Origin: DASTFY01 sp963813375
GTDB lineage: Bacteria; Actinomycetota; Acidimicrobiia; Acidimicrobiales; Ilumatobacteraceae
Direction of reading: 5' to 3'
DNA length: 64,000 bases
Assembly (NCBI GenBank): GCA_963813375.1
Contig: CAWEYT010000019.1
Location: forward strand, 186,001-250,000
Shown: positions 28,942 through 37,605 of the stretch, piece after piece
Layout: each line of letters begins with the position of its first letter
Numbering within the stretch: the first letter of the stretch is position 1
Position numbers and translations under genes: made by a program
Notes under the pieces: generated by a model
Told to the model about the DNA's origin: nothing
What the model saw: the letters and a program-made list of their open reading frames with translations, nothing else
Database searches by the model: none

Positions 28942-30138
28942 ATGGCATCGCACGGCATCAAGGACAAGGTGGCCATCGTCGGCATGGGGTGCACCCCGTT
29001 CGGCGAGCACTGGGACCGCAGCACCGACGACCTGCTGCTCCAGGCGTCATCAGAGTCGCTGGCCTCGGCCGGGGTGACCCTGCCCGACGTCGACGCGTTC
29101 TGGCTGGGCACCATGGCCTCGGGGCTGTCAGGCCTGACGCTGAGCAGGCCGCTCAAGATCCAGCACAAGCCGGTCACCCACGTCGAGAACTACTGCGCCA
29201 CCGGCTCGGAGGCCTTCCGCAACGCGTGCTACGCCGTGGCGTCCGGTGCCTACGACGTCGTGATGGCCATCGGCGTGGAGAAGCTGAAGGACTCCGGCTA
29301 CTCCGGCCTCGTCGGCTCGGCCCCAGCCCACGACGGCACCGCCGTCACGGTCACCGCGCCGGCCTCGTTCTCGTTCCTCGCTCCCGCCTACGCCAAGAAG
29401 TACGGCGTCGACGAGGCCGAGATGAAGGACGTCCTCACCCGCATCGCGTGGAAGAACCACCGCAACGGCGCCCTCAACCCGAGGGCGCAGTTCCGCAAGG
29501 AGGTCCCGAAGGACACCATCGCCTGCTCGCCCCTGGTGGCGGGCCCGCTCGGGATCTTCGACTGCTCAGGGGTGAGCGATGGCTCGGCTGCCGCCGTCAT
29601 CGTGCGAGCCGAGGACGCCCACCGCTACACCGACAACCCGATCTACGTGAAGGCCCTCTCGTTCGTCGCCGGCCCGGCCGCCGGCCCGATCGATCCCAGC
29701 TACGACTACACGACCTTCGACGAGGTGGTGCGCAGCGCCGAGGACGCCTACCAGCAGGCCGGCATCACCAACCCGCTGGCCGAGCTGGCCATGGCGGAGG
29801 TGCACGACTGCTTCACGCCGACCGAGTTGGTGCTGATGGAGGATCTCGGCTTCGCCGAGCGGGGCATGGGGTGGAAGGAAGTGCTGGCCGGCACCTTCGA
29901 CCTGGACGGCGAGCTCCCGGTCAACCCCGACGGCGGCCTGAAGAGCTTCGGGCACCCGATCGGGGCCAGCGGGCTGCGCATGCTCTTCGAGTGCTGGCTG
30001 CAGCTCCGGGGCGAGGCGGGCGACCGCCAGATCGGCAGCATCGCGACCGGCAAGTCGCGGGCCCTCACGCACAACCTCGGCGGGGCACCGGGAGCGTGCG
30101 TCAGCTTCGTCTCCGTCGTCGGCTCCGAGCAGGGTTGA
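28942..30138 (+). CDS. Thiolase-family acetyl-CoA acetyltransferase (SCP-x type)
   Basis: 398 residues. Opening KVAIVGMGCTPFGEHWD, active-site region ENYCATGSEAFRNACYAVASG (Cys in NYCATGS), the late HDCFTPTELVLMEDLG and NPDGGLKSFGHPIGASG, which supplies the catalytic His in GHPIGASG. This is the SCP-x/lipid-transfer thiolase group, which often pairs with DUF35 proteins; the fused DUF35 of the gene before it would serve. It may cleave or form beta-keto or beta-hydroxy acyl-CoAs. GAGGGA precedes the ATG at 28942. Confidence 0.9.
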   Translation: MASHGIKDKVAIVGMGCTPFGEHWDRSTDDLLLQASSESLASAGVTLPDVDAFWLGTMASGLSGLTLSRPLKIQHKPVTHVENYCATGSEAFRNACYAVASGAYDVVMAIGVEKLKDSGYSGLVGSAPAHDGTAVTVTAPASFSFLAPAYAKKYGVDEAEMKDVLTRIAWKNHRNGALNPRAQFRKEVPKDTIACSPLVAGPLGIFDCSGVSDGSAAAVIVRAEDAHRYTDNPIYVKALSFVAGPAAGPIDPSYDYTTFDEVVRSAEDAYQQAGITNPLAELAMAEVHDCFTPTELVLMEDLGFAERGMGWKEVLAGTFDLDGELPVNPDGGLKSFGHPIGASGLRMLFECWLQLRGEAGDRQIGSIATGKSRALTHNLGGAPGACVSFVSVVGSEQG

Positions 30139-30148
30139 CCGGCCCACC

Positions 30149-30787
30149 ATGACGGAGGTGGGGGACCACTATCGAACGACACGCGAGCGCGTGACAGAGC
30201 TCCTGACTGCTCTCGATCCGGCTGACGAGGGGCAGATGGTGCCCGCCTGTCCGGAGTGGAGCGTGCACGACCTCGTCGCGCACATGACCGGCGTGCCCGA
30301 CGACGCGCTCAACGGGCGGCTGGACGGGGTCGCCACCGACCCGTGGACGGCGGCGCAGGTGGAGCGGGCCCGGGACATGTCGGTCTCGGAGCTCGTCGCA
30401 CGATGGAGCGAGCAGGGCCCGGTGTTCGAGGGGTTCCCGCTGCCTCCCGAGGCCGTGGTCGACATCACGACGCACGAGCAGGACCTGCGCGGCGCGCTCG
30501 ACCGTCCCGGGGCGCGCGACAGCGACGAGCTGCTGTGGGCCTTCGCGCTCGTGGCCGATCGAGCGGTGTCCGGGGTTCCGGGTCTGAGGATCGAGGCCGG
30601 CGGCGCGGTCTACGGACCGGCCGACGCGACGTCGGTGCTGCGGGGCGAGCCCTTCGAGCTCTTCCGGGCCTTCCTCGGTCGCCGTTCCGAAGCCCAGCTC
30701 CGGGCGCTGGACTGGGAGGACGGTCCGCCCGCGGACCTCGACGGGCTGACCCGCTTCGGTCCCGCGGCGGCTGACGTCATCGAGTAG
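30149..30787 (+). CDS. Maleylpyruvate isomerase N-terminal-domain (TIGR03083-type) protein
   Basis: 212 residues. The N-terminal four-helix segment reads MVPACPEWSVHDLVAHMTG, the standard TIGR03083/MDMPI pattern with a metal-type His in the VAHM helix; a second block VVDITTHEQDLRGAL gives another His. The C-terminal half is an SCP2-like SAM-independent domain of unknown substrate. Ten bases separate it from the thiolase. It is diverged from the member at 3327-4001. Confidence 0.8.
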   Translation: MTEVGDHYRTTRERVTELLTALDPADEGQMVPACPEWSVHDLVAHMTGVPDDALNGRLDGVATDPWTAAQVERARDMSVSELVARWSEQGPVFEGFPLPPEAVVDITTHEQDLRGALDRPGARDSDELLWAFALVADRAVSGVPGLRIEAGGAVYGPADATSVLRGEPFELFRAFLGRRSEAQLRALDWEDGPPADLDGLTRFGPAAADVIE

Positions 30788-30798
30788 ATCGGCCCGGA

Positions 30799-31998
30799 TC
30801 AGCCCGGGCAGGCCCGCAGGATGGCGTCGTTGCTGCCGTTGCTGGTCAGCACGTAGAGGCACCCGTCGGGTCCCTGCTGGGCGGTGCGGAGCCGGCCATG
30901 GGTCTTGTTGAACTGGCCGGGGATCTGCTCGCTGGCCAGTGCCCGGCCCCGGTAGAACTGGATGCGCAGGCGGGAGTCCTTGAGCGTGGTCAACGCCAGC
31001 GCGCCCTGCCACGAGCCCCACTGGGCGCCGGTCAGGAACGTCATGCCGCCGGTGGCCACCGTCGGCGCACCCGACCGCCAGCTCGGCCCGACGGCGGCGG
31101 GGAACTTCGTGAAGTTCGTCATCGGGACGTCCTCGTTGTAGCCGGGTATCGGGTCCCAGCCGTAGTTCCCGCCCGCGTTGAGGACGTTGACCTCGTCGTC
31201 GCGGTCGGACCCGTGCTCCGCGGTCCAGACCGTGCCGTCGCTGCGGAACGCGATCCCCTGCACGTTGCGGTGCCCGTACGTGTACACGAGGGAGGCGGCG
31301 CCGAACACCGGGAACGGGTTGCCGGGCCAGGCCGTGTTGGTCTGGTCGGGGTTGACCCGCAGCACCTTGCCGCCGAGCGACGAGAGGTTCTGGGGGTTGG
31401 TGCCGTACGCGGCGTCACCGGTCGTCACCCACAGCGCCCGGTTGGATTGGAGCTCCAACCGGCAGCCCCCGTGGCGACCGGACGTGGCGTCGATGCCGGT
31501 GACCACGTCGTGCACCTTGGTGGCCGTGGTGGCCGCGGCATCGAGCTGCCACGCCACCACCTTGACGCTGTTGCCGTGCCCACCGATCGGCGAGTCGTCG
31601 GTGCTGCCCTGGCAGGTGTAGACCCGCCGGTTCGTCGCGTAGTTCGGGTCGACGGCCAGGCCCATCATGCCGGTCTCCCCGTTGGCCCAGAAGTCCGCAC
31701 CGCCGTTGGTGAGGAGCGAGGCGACCCCGTTGCGGAGCACGAACAGCCCGCCGCCGCGCTGGGTGAGGATGGGGGTGCGGTCGGGCAGCCAGGCGATGTC
31801 CCACGGGATGCTGAGGCCGTTGGCGACGGCGGCGACGGTCAGCCTCGGTGGCGACGGAGGCGGTGGCGGAGGAGGCGGTGGGGGCCCGCAGGCCGCGACG
31901 GTGATGACCGCGACCGACGCGGCGGCGAGGGCTGCGCCCGTGGAGCGGCGGCGGCTCGTGGAGCGGCGGCGGAAGGGCATGCGCAGTAGGCGGGGCAT
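30799..31998 (-). CDS. PQQ-dependent sugar dehydrogenase-like lipoprotein
   Basis: 399 residues. The ATG at 31998 is preceded by GAGGAG. The signal peptide ends in lipobox VAACG (Cys about residue 38) and is followed by a ten-proline linker. The body is a six-bladed propeller of the soluble glucose/sorbosone dehydrogenase family: LSIPWDIAWLPD, GLAVDPNYATNRRVYTC, GGKVLRVNPD, YGHRNVQGIAF, EHGSDRDDEVNVLNAGGNYGWD-type segments. It would oxidise sugars outside the membrane with PQQ; no PQQ synthesis genes are in the window. Confidence 0.88.
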   Translation of the reverse strand: MPRLLRMPFRRRSTSRRRSTGAALAAASVAVITVAACGPPPPPPPPPPSPPRLTVAAVANGLSIPWDIAWLPDRTPILTQRGGGLFVLRNGVASLLTNGGADFWANGETGMMGLAVDPNYATNRRVYTCQGSTDDSPIGGHGNSVKVVAWQLDAAATTATKVHDVVTGIDATSGRHGGCRLELQSNRALWVTTGDAAYGTNPQNLSSLGGKVLRVNPDQTNTAWPGNPFPVFGAASLVYTYGHRNVQGIAFRSDGTVWTAEHGSDRDDEVNVLNAGGNYGWDPIPGYNEDVPMTNFTKFPAAVGPSWRSGAPTVATGGMTFLTGAQWGSWQGALALTTLKDSRLRIQFYRGRALASEQIPGQFNKTHGRLRTAQQGPDGCLYVLTSNGSNDAILRACPG

Positions 31999-32119
31999 GG
32001 CGACTCCTCGATTCGTCGATGGCCCACCGATCGCCGTCGTTGGTCCACCGGTCCGGTCTCGTGGATGCCCGCGCCGACGACTGTAGGACGCTCGGCGCCG
32101 GAGGGTCACGGCATGGGCA

Positions 32120-32938
32120 TCATCCTCTCTTCAGCCGACCACGCAGCGCAGCGAAGGCCACCGGCATGCTGACCGCGCCCATCACCGCGATGGCCGTGAC
32201 CGCCTGCCCGATGGCCGTCCAGTCCCAACCGACGAGGATGAGCGACCGCAGCGCGGCGAGCATGTAGGTGACCGGGTTCACGGTGGCGATGGCGGCCAGC
32301 CAACCGGTCAGGGCCTCCTTCGGGAGGAAGGCCGTGGTGAGGAAGACGAAGGGGAAGAACAGCAGGAAGCTGGAGTTGACGGCGGCCGGGTTGCCGGTCT
32401 TGAGCGCGATGGCGTACGGGAACCCGGTGAACACCAGCCCCCAGAAGCCCGAGAGCAGGATGAACACCAGGACCCCGGGTGGGCCGGTCTCGAACCGCAC
32501 CCCGAGGATGAACCCCAGGATGAGGACCGGGATGGTGAGCACGACGACGAGCACGAAGTCGGCCACCATCAGCCCGAGCAGGAGGGACACCCGCCTGATG
32601 GGGGTGAGGAGCAGCCGGTCGAAGTAGCCGCCCTGGATGTCCGTCACCAGCGAGCTGGCCCGCGACACCCCGGTGACCGCAGTGATGATGGCCAGCGGCA
32701 GCTGGAACGCCTTGTAGCTGAAGCCGGGTGGTGCCGACGCCTCGACGAACTGCTGCAGCGCGCCGACGTTCACCACGAAGAAGAAGAGCGGGATGATGAG
32801 CGCCGGTAGCACCGCTTCGGGTTCGCGGGTCGTGAGGCGCAGGGCCCGCAGCGCGACGGACCAGAGGTCGGTGAGAAGCCCTCCCGGCTGGGCCAGGTTG
32901 GTGTGGGATGGTGCGGTCGGCGCCGCGGCTGCGGTCAT
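32120..32938 (-). CDS. ABC-2 type exporter permease (DrrB-like)
   Basis: 272 residues with six hydrophobic segments in the ABC-2 layout: a first helix with ALIIPLFFFVVNVGAL, the SSLVTDIQGGYFDRLLLTPI loop that contacts the ATPase, then VADFVLVVVLTIPVLILGFI and a C-terminal pair. Its ATG overlaps the stop of the ATPase gene (ATGA). With that ATPase it forms a DrrAB-like exporter for drugs, lipids or polymers. Confidence 0.88.
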   Translation of the reverse strand: MTAAAAPTAPSHTNLAQPGGLLTDLWSVALRALRLTTREPEAVLPALIIPLFFFVVNVGALQQFVEASAPPGFSYKAFQLPLAIITAVTGVSRASSLVTDIQGGYFDRLLLTPIRRVSLLLGLMVADFVLVVVLTIPVLILGFILGVRFETGPPGVLVFILLSGFWGLVFTGFPYAIALKTGNPAAVNSSFLLFFPFVFLTTAFLPKEALTGWLAAIATVNPVTYMLAALRSLILVGWDWTAIGQAVTAIAVMGAVSMPVAFAALRGRLKRG

Positions 32939-33906
32939 CGGTCCTCCTCCTGCAGGTGGCCGCCGGTGAGCTCCAGGAACACGTCGTCGAGCGTGGGCGT
33001 CCGCAGGCTCAGGTTGGTCACCGTCACGCCGCACCCGTCGATCGCCACCGCCACCGGGCTCACGGCCTTGGCCCCGTCGGTCACCGACACGACCACGGTG
33101 TCGCCACGGACGTCGACCCGCTCGACCTCCGGGAGGCTGCGCAGCGTGTCGGGCACCGCGCCCGGGTCGCCCGCCAACTTGACCAGCACGACGTCGGACC
33201 CGATCGACCGCTTGAGCTCGTCCGGCGAGCCTTCGGCGACGAGGCGGCCCTCCGCGATGATCCCCACCCGGTTCGCCAGCGCGTCGGCCTCCTCGAGGTA
33301 CTGGGTCGTGAGGAAGATGGTGACGCCCTGGTCGTTCAAGCGGCGAACCTCCTCCCACACCATCTGCCGGGACAGCGGGTCGAGCCCGGTGGTCGGTTCG
33401 TCGAGGAAGAGCACCGAGGGTTCGTGGATCAGCGCCGCGGCGAGGTCCAGCCGCCGCTTCATCCCGCCCGAGTAGGTGGCGATGCGGTCATCGAGCGCGT
33501 CGCCGATGTCCACCAGCTCCGCCAGCTGCTCCAGCCGCGGCCGGCGCGCGCTCTCCTTCATGCCGTAGAGCCGTCCCTGGAGATCGAGCAGCTCCCGGCC
33601 CGTCTGCTTCGGGTCCAGCGCGGCGTCCTGCAGGGCGACCCCTATCCGCAGGCGCACCTGCCCGGGCTGCGTCACGATGTCGAAGCCGGCCACCTCGGCC
33701 CGGCCCTCGGACGGCGCGATCAGGGTGACCAGCATGCGCACGGTGGTCGACTTCCCGGCGCCGTTGGGGCCGAGGAAGCCGTAGATCTCACCCGGGGCGA
33801 CCTGCAGGTCGACCCCGGCGACGGCCACCTTCTCCCCGAAGCGCCGCACCAGGCCCTCCGCTTTGATCGCGGCGTCGGTCGCGGTATGGGTCGCGGTATC
33901 GGACAT
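32935..33906 (-). CDS. ABC exporter ATP-binding protein (DrrA-like)
   Basis: 323 residues. Walker A GPNGAGKSTT (about 45-54), Q-loop VALQDAALD, signature YSGGMKRRLDLAAAL, Walker B VLFLDEPTTGLDP and switch TTQYLEEAD. The C-terminal 100 residues match the DrrA regulatory extension, with TPTLDDVFLELTG at the end. ATG at 33906. First of the exporter pair; the overlap with the permease start suggests coupled translation. Confidence 0.9.
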   Translation of the reverse strand: MSDTATHTATDAAIKAEGLVRRFGEKVAVAGVDLQVAPGEIYGFLGPNGAGKSTTVRMLVTLIAPSEGRAEVAGFDIVTQPGQVRLRIGVALQDAALDPKQTGRELLDLQGRLYGMKESARRPRLEQLAELVDIGDALDDRIATYSGGMKRRLDLAAALIHEPSVLFLDEPTTGLDPLSRQMVWEEVRRLNDQGVTIFLTTQYLEEADALANRVGIIAEGRLVAEGSPDELKRSIGSDVVLVKLAGDPGAVPDTLRSLPEVERVDVRGDTVVVSVTDGAKAVSPVAVAIDGCGVTVTNLSLRTPTLDDVFLELTGGHLQEEDR

Positions 33907-33946
33907 GCGGGCGACGCTACGCGAGGGGTGTCGCAATGCTCGCAGC

Positions 33947-34739
33947 TCAGCCTGCGAAGGCGCGCAGGACCTCCTCGTGGAGGAGGCCGTTGGTGGAGCA
34001 GGCGCTCCCGGCGTCGGCCCGCGCCACGCCGTCGAGCGAGGTGAACCGGCCTCCCGCCTCCTCCACGATGACCTGGACCGCGGCCAGGTCCCAGAGGCTG
34101 ACGATCGGTTCGACGGCGACATCGAAGCCGCCCTCGGCCACCAGCACGTGCATCCAGAAGTCGCCCAGGCCCCGCGCCCGCCAGACGCGGCGGGAGAGCT
34201 CGACCAGCCCGTCACCGCGGCCGTGCTCGTAGAAGGACCCGACGTCGCTGTAGGCGAGATGGGCCTCGGCCAGAGTCGGACACGGCGGAGACCCCGATCC
34301 GCTCGCCGTCGGCAAAGGCGCCGAGGCCCTTGGCCGCCCACCAGCGGCGGCCCAAGGCGGGTGCCGACGCCACGCCCACCACGAGGGCGCCGTCGACCTC
34401 GAGGGCGATGAGCGTCGCCCAGATGGGGATGCCTCTCACGTAGTTGGAGGTGCCGTCGATGGGGTCGACGATCCAGCGGGCCGTCGCGCCCGGTGGGCCG
34501 ATGAGGCCCTCCTCCTCGCCGAGCACGGCGTGGCCGGGCCGCTCGGCGGTGAGCCGGGCGCGGACGGCCGCCTCGCTGCTGCGGTCGGCGACGGTGACCT
34601 CGGTGTCGTCGGCTTTGTGCTCCACCCGCAGCGACGATGATCGGAAGTGGGGCAGCGTGATGGCGTCTGCGATGTCGGCCAGGTCGAGCGCCAGCGCCAA
34701 CTCGCCGGCCAGGTCCCCGGACAGGTTGGGGCCCGCCAC
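33947..34739 (-). CDS. Inositol monophosphatase/histidinol phosphatase-family protein (frameshifted as read)
   Basis: GTG at 34739, 1 bp after the dxs stop. Motif A region VLGEEEGLIG, motif B WIVDPIDGTSNYVRGIP (the metal-binding DPIDGT), and after a +1 shift near 34285 the last metal motif in SLWDLAAVQVIVEEAGG. The shifted join is VSAVS then TLAEAHLAYSDVG. About 263 residues. Lithium-sensitive phosphatases of this fold remove phosphate from inositol-1-phosphate, histidinol-phosphate or similar; HisN is the nearest actinobacterial type, but the substrate is not decided by sequence. Confidence 0.82.
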
Positions 34740-34740
34740 C

Positions 34741-36612
34741 TCAGTCGAGCAGGCGGCGCACGGTGGCGGCGATCCCGTCACCGTCGAGACCGAGACCGGC
34801 CAGGATGCGGTCGGGCTTGGCGGTCGGGATGAACCGTGTCGGCACGCCGAGGATCTCGACGTGGGGCAGCGGATCCGTCCCGCAGGCGTGGTGCACGGCG
34901 TCGGCCATCGACATGCCGACGCCACCGTCACGGATGCCGTCCTCACAGGTGATCACCAGGCCGTGCTGGGCCGCGTCGGCGATCATGTCGGGGTCGAGAG
35001 GGCTGCAGCAGCGCACGTCCCACACGGTCAGCTCGACGCCTTCGGCGGCCAGCGTCTGCGCCGCCTTCTCGGCGTTGGCCACCAGCTTGCCGACCGCGAG
35101 CACGCAGACCCTGCCGTCGCCCCTGCGGAGGCAGCGGGCGGACAGCCCGGAGCCCACCTCGGCGTCGGACACCTGGCGGGCCTGGCCCTTCGGATAGCGG
35201 ATGGCCACCGGACCCTGGTCGAGCAGGCCGATCCCGTCGTGCAGCATCTGCTGGAGCTCCTGGGCCGACGACGGGGCCAGCACGGTCATGCCGGGAACAC
35301 GGGTCAGGAGGGCCATGTCGTAGACACCGTGGTGGCTGGCACCGTCGTCCCCGGTGATACCCGCCCGATCCAGCGCGAACAGCACAGGCAGGCGATGGAG
35401 CGCGACGTCGTAGACCACCTGGTCCCAGGCGCGGTTGAGGAACGTCGAGTAGAGGGCCACCACCGGGCGCAGGCCGCCCATGGCCATGCCGGCGGCAGCC
35501 GTCACCGCGTGCTGCTCGGCGATGCCGACGTCGAGGAAGCGGTCCGGGAAGTGGGCCTGGAAGGGCAGCAGGCCGGTCGGGCCCGGCATGGCCGCGGTGA
35601 TGGCGACGAGGCGTGGCTCCTGCTCCGCCTCCTTGATGACGGCCTCGGCGAACGCCTGGGTGTAGCCGGTCGGCACCGCCTTCGGCGGCCCCACGGCGAG
35701 GTCGAACACCGGGGCGTCGTGCAGATGCTTCTCGTCGTCGTCCTCCGCCGGCGGGTAGCCGCGACCCTTCTGGGTGAGCGCGTGGATGACGATCGGACCG
35801 TCGAACTCGGTGGCGTTGCGCATCGCCACCTCCAGCGCGGCGATGTCGTGCCCGTCCACCGGACCCACGTAGCGAACGCCGAGGGTCTCGAAGAACGCCG
35901 GCGGCTGGAAGTACTCGCGCACCGCGGCCTTGAACGCCTCCATGCCCTTCTCGGCCTGGGTGCCCACCAGCGGGAGATCGCGCAGGAAGGTCTCCATGCG
36001 GCGCTGCCTCCGCATGTACACCGGGTTCAGGCGGATCGTGGTGAGGCTGTTGGAGAGCTTGGAGACGGTCGGCGCGTAGGAGCGACCGTTGTCGTTGAGC
36101 ACGATGATGACGTTGCGGTTGCTGTGGCCGAGGTTGTTGAGCGCCTCGTACGCCATCCCTCCGGTCAGCGAGCCGTCGCCGATGACGGCGACGATGTGGC
36201 GCCGGTTCGGATCGGCCCCGCTGTCGCGCGCCACGGCGAGTCCGTAGGCGTAGGAGAGGATCGTCGAGGCGTGGCTGTTCTCGACGAAGTCGTGCTCCGA
36301 CTCCTCGCGCGACGGGTAGCCGGACAGCCCGCCGGCCTGTCGGAGCTGCGTGAAGCCGGCCGAGCGGCCGGTGACGATCTTGTGCACGTAGGCCTGGTGC
36401 CCCGTGTCCCAGAGGATGGCGTCGCGGGGTGACTCGAACACGCGGTGGAGTGCCAACGTGAGCTCGACGGCACCGAGGTTCGATCCCAGGTGCCCGCTGT
36501 TCTCGGCCACGGCAGCGACGATGAAGTCGCGGATCTCGCCCGCCAGCTCCTCCAGCTCGTCCGGCCCGAGGGCCCGGAGGTCCTCCGGCTGGTGGATCGT
36601 GTCGAGCAACAT
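34741..36612 (-). CDS. dxs: 1-deoxy-D-xylulose-5-phosphate synthase
   Basis: 623 residues, full length. It condenses pyruvate and glyceraldehyde-3-phosphate using ThDP, the first step of the MEP isoprenoid pathway. Landmarks: HLGSNLGAVELTLALH (about 41-56), the ThDP/Mg motif GDGSLTGG (145-152) with VLNDNGRSYAPTVS, and in the second half DRAGITGDDGASHHGVYD. ATG at 36612. The phosphatase gene starts immediately downstream, so the two are likely co-transcribed. Intact, unlike many neighbours. Confidence 0.96.
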   Translation of the reverse strand: MLLDTIHQPEDLRALGPDELEELAGEIRDFIVAAVAENSGHLGSNLGAVELTLALHRVFESPRDAILWDTGHQAYVHKIVTGRSAGFTQLRQAGGLSGYPSREESEHDFVENSHASTILSYAYGLAVARDSGADPNRRHIVAVIGDGSLTGGMAYEALNNLGHSNRNVIIVLNDNGRSYAPTVSKLSNSLTTIRLNPVYMRRQRRMETFLRDLPLVGTQAEKGMEAFKAAVREYFQPPAFFETLGVRYVGPVDGHDIAALEVAMRNATEFDGPIVIHALTQKGRGYPPAEDDDEKHLHDAPVFDLAVGPPKAVPTGYTQAFAEAVIKEAEQEPRLVAITAAMPGPTGLLPFQAHFPDRFLDVGIAEQHAVTAAAGMAMGGLRPVVALYSTFLNRAWDQVVYDVALHRLPVLFALDRAGITGDDGASHHGVYDMALLTRVPGMTVLAPSSAQELQQMLHDGIGLLDQGPVAIRYPKGQARQVSDAEVGSGLSARCLRRGDGRVCVLAVGKLVANAEKAAQTLAAEGVELTVWDVRCCSPLDPDMIADAAQHGLVITCEDGIRDGGVGMSMADAVHHACGTDPLPHVEILGVPTRFIPTAKPDRILAGLGLDGDGIAATVRRLLD

Positions 36613-36645
36613 GGCTGGTCGGACGTTACCGCTGCCGTACGGCGG

Positions 36646-37491
36646 CTACGGCGTCGGCGCGCCGCCCAGGCCGGGTTCCACCGGCGTGCGCCCCTGACGG
36701 CGCTCGTTCCACTCGTAGATCCCACGGCCGATGAGGTAGCCGGCGCCGAGCATGACCAGCCCGCCGACGGCATCGAGGAAGAAGTGGTTGGCCGTCACCA
36801 CGATGCCGAACAGCGTCAGGAGCGGATAGGAGACGATGAGGGCTCGCGCCCAGCGGCGACGCGTGAGCTGCCACATCACGAGGGCACTCCACACGGACCA
36901 CGCGACGTGCAGGCTCGGCATGGCCGCGTACTGGTTGGACACCTTCTGCATGGCGCCGGAGTCGAAGGACCACGGGCCGCCGTAGACCTCGAGCGTGTCG
37001 ACGAATCCGTACGGCTCGATGCCCTGCTCGGCTTCGAGGCGGGCGCCGCCGTAGAGGTCGCCGGCGTCGAGCAGGCGCGGGGGCATCAGCGGGAACAGCG
37101 AGAAGCCGAGGATGGCCAGCGCCGTGGTGGCTCCGAGCACGTTGCGCCAGAGCGGGAACAGGCGGGGCCGGGCGCGGTACAGCCAGATGAAGGCCGCCGC
37201 GGTGACGACGAAGTGAGCCGTCCCGTAGAAGGTGTTCCAGAACTGCAGGAAGATCGAGAAGTCCAGGAACCAGGCCTGGATCGTCTGCTCGTGGAACAGG
37301 CCCAGCGCCTTCTCCCAGTCGATGATCCGCAGCGCGTTGTTGAACGCGTGCAGCGGCTCCTCGCCGATCTCGACCCGGTGGGAGCCGAAGCGGTTCCGGG
37401 CGAACGAGTAGACCAGGTAGAAGACGATGACCAGCGCCGCTTCCTTCCACCAGTACAACCTGGTGGGGCGCTCGACGGTCTGCACGGCCAC
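36646..37491 (-). CDS. PAP2-superfamily (inositolphosphotransferase/Aur1-like) membrane protein
   Basis: 281 residues, about six membrane helices. Phosphatase motifs are visible in PSLHVAWSVW (PSxHxA) and NHFFLDAVGG (HxxxD), the arrangement of the PAP2_3/Aur1-like group that moves or removes head groups of polyprenyl or inositol lipids. The GTG at 37491 fits a leaderless start: TAGCCT lies 8 nt upstream on this strand. The next gene inward is dxs, an isoprenoid enzyme, which would fit a polyprenyl-phosphate substrate (inference). Confidence 0.82.
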   Translation of the reverse strand: MAVQTVERPTRLYWWKEAALVIVFYLVYSFARNRFGSHRVEIGEEPLHAFNNALRIIDWEKALGLFHEQTIQAWFLDFSIFLQFWNTFYGTAHFVVTAAAFIWLYRARPRLFPLWRNVLGATTALAILGFSLFPLMPPRLLDAGDLYGGARLEAEQGIEPYGFVDTLEVYGGPWSFDSGAMQKVSNQYAAMPSLHVAWSVWSALVMWQLTRRRWARALIVSYPLLTLFGIVVTANHFFLDAVGGLVMLGAGYLIGRGIYEWNERRQGRTPVEPGLGGAPTP

Positions 37492-37499
37492 GGCGTCAC

Positions 37500-37505
37500 A
37501 GGCTA
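37500..37505 (-). promoter_or_regulatory. Candidate -10 element, leaderless
   Basis: Minus-strand TAGCCT separated by 8 nt from the GTG at 37491; no ribosome site between them. Confidence 0.35.
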
Positions 37506-37605
37506 GGGGAACAGCCTCCCGGGTCCGGTGAGCCTTGCGACACGCCGGTCGACGCGCTGTTCGACGCTCCCGGCCGGGGCCTGCAAGGCTTCGCTGGTGC
37601 GCACG

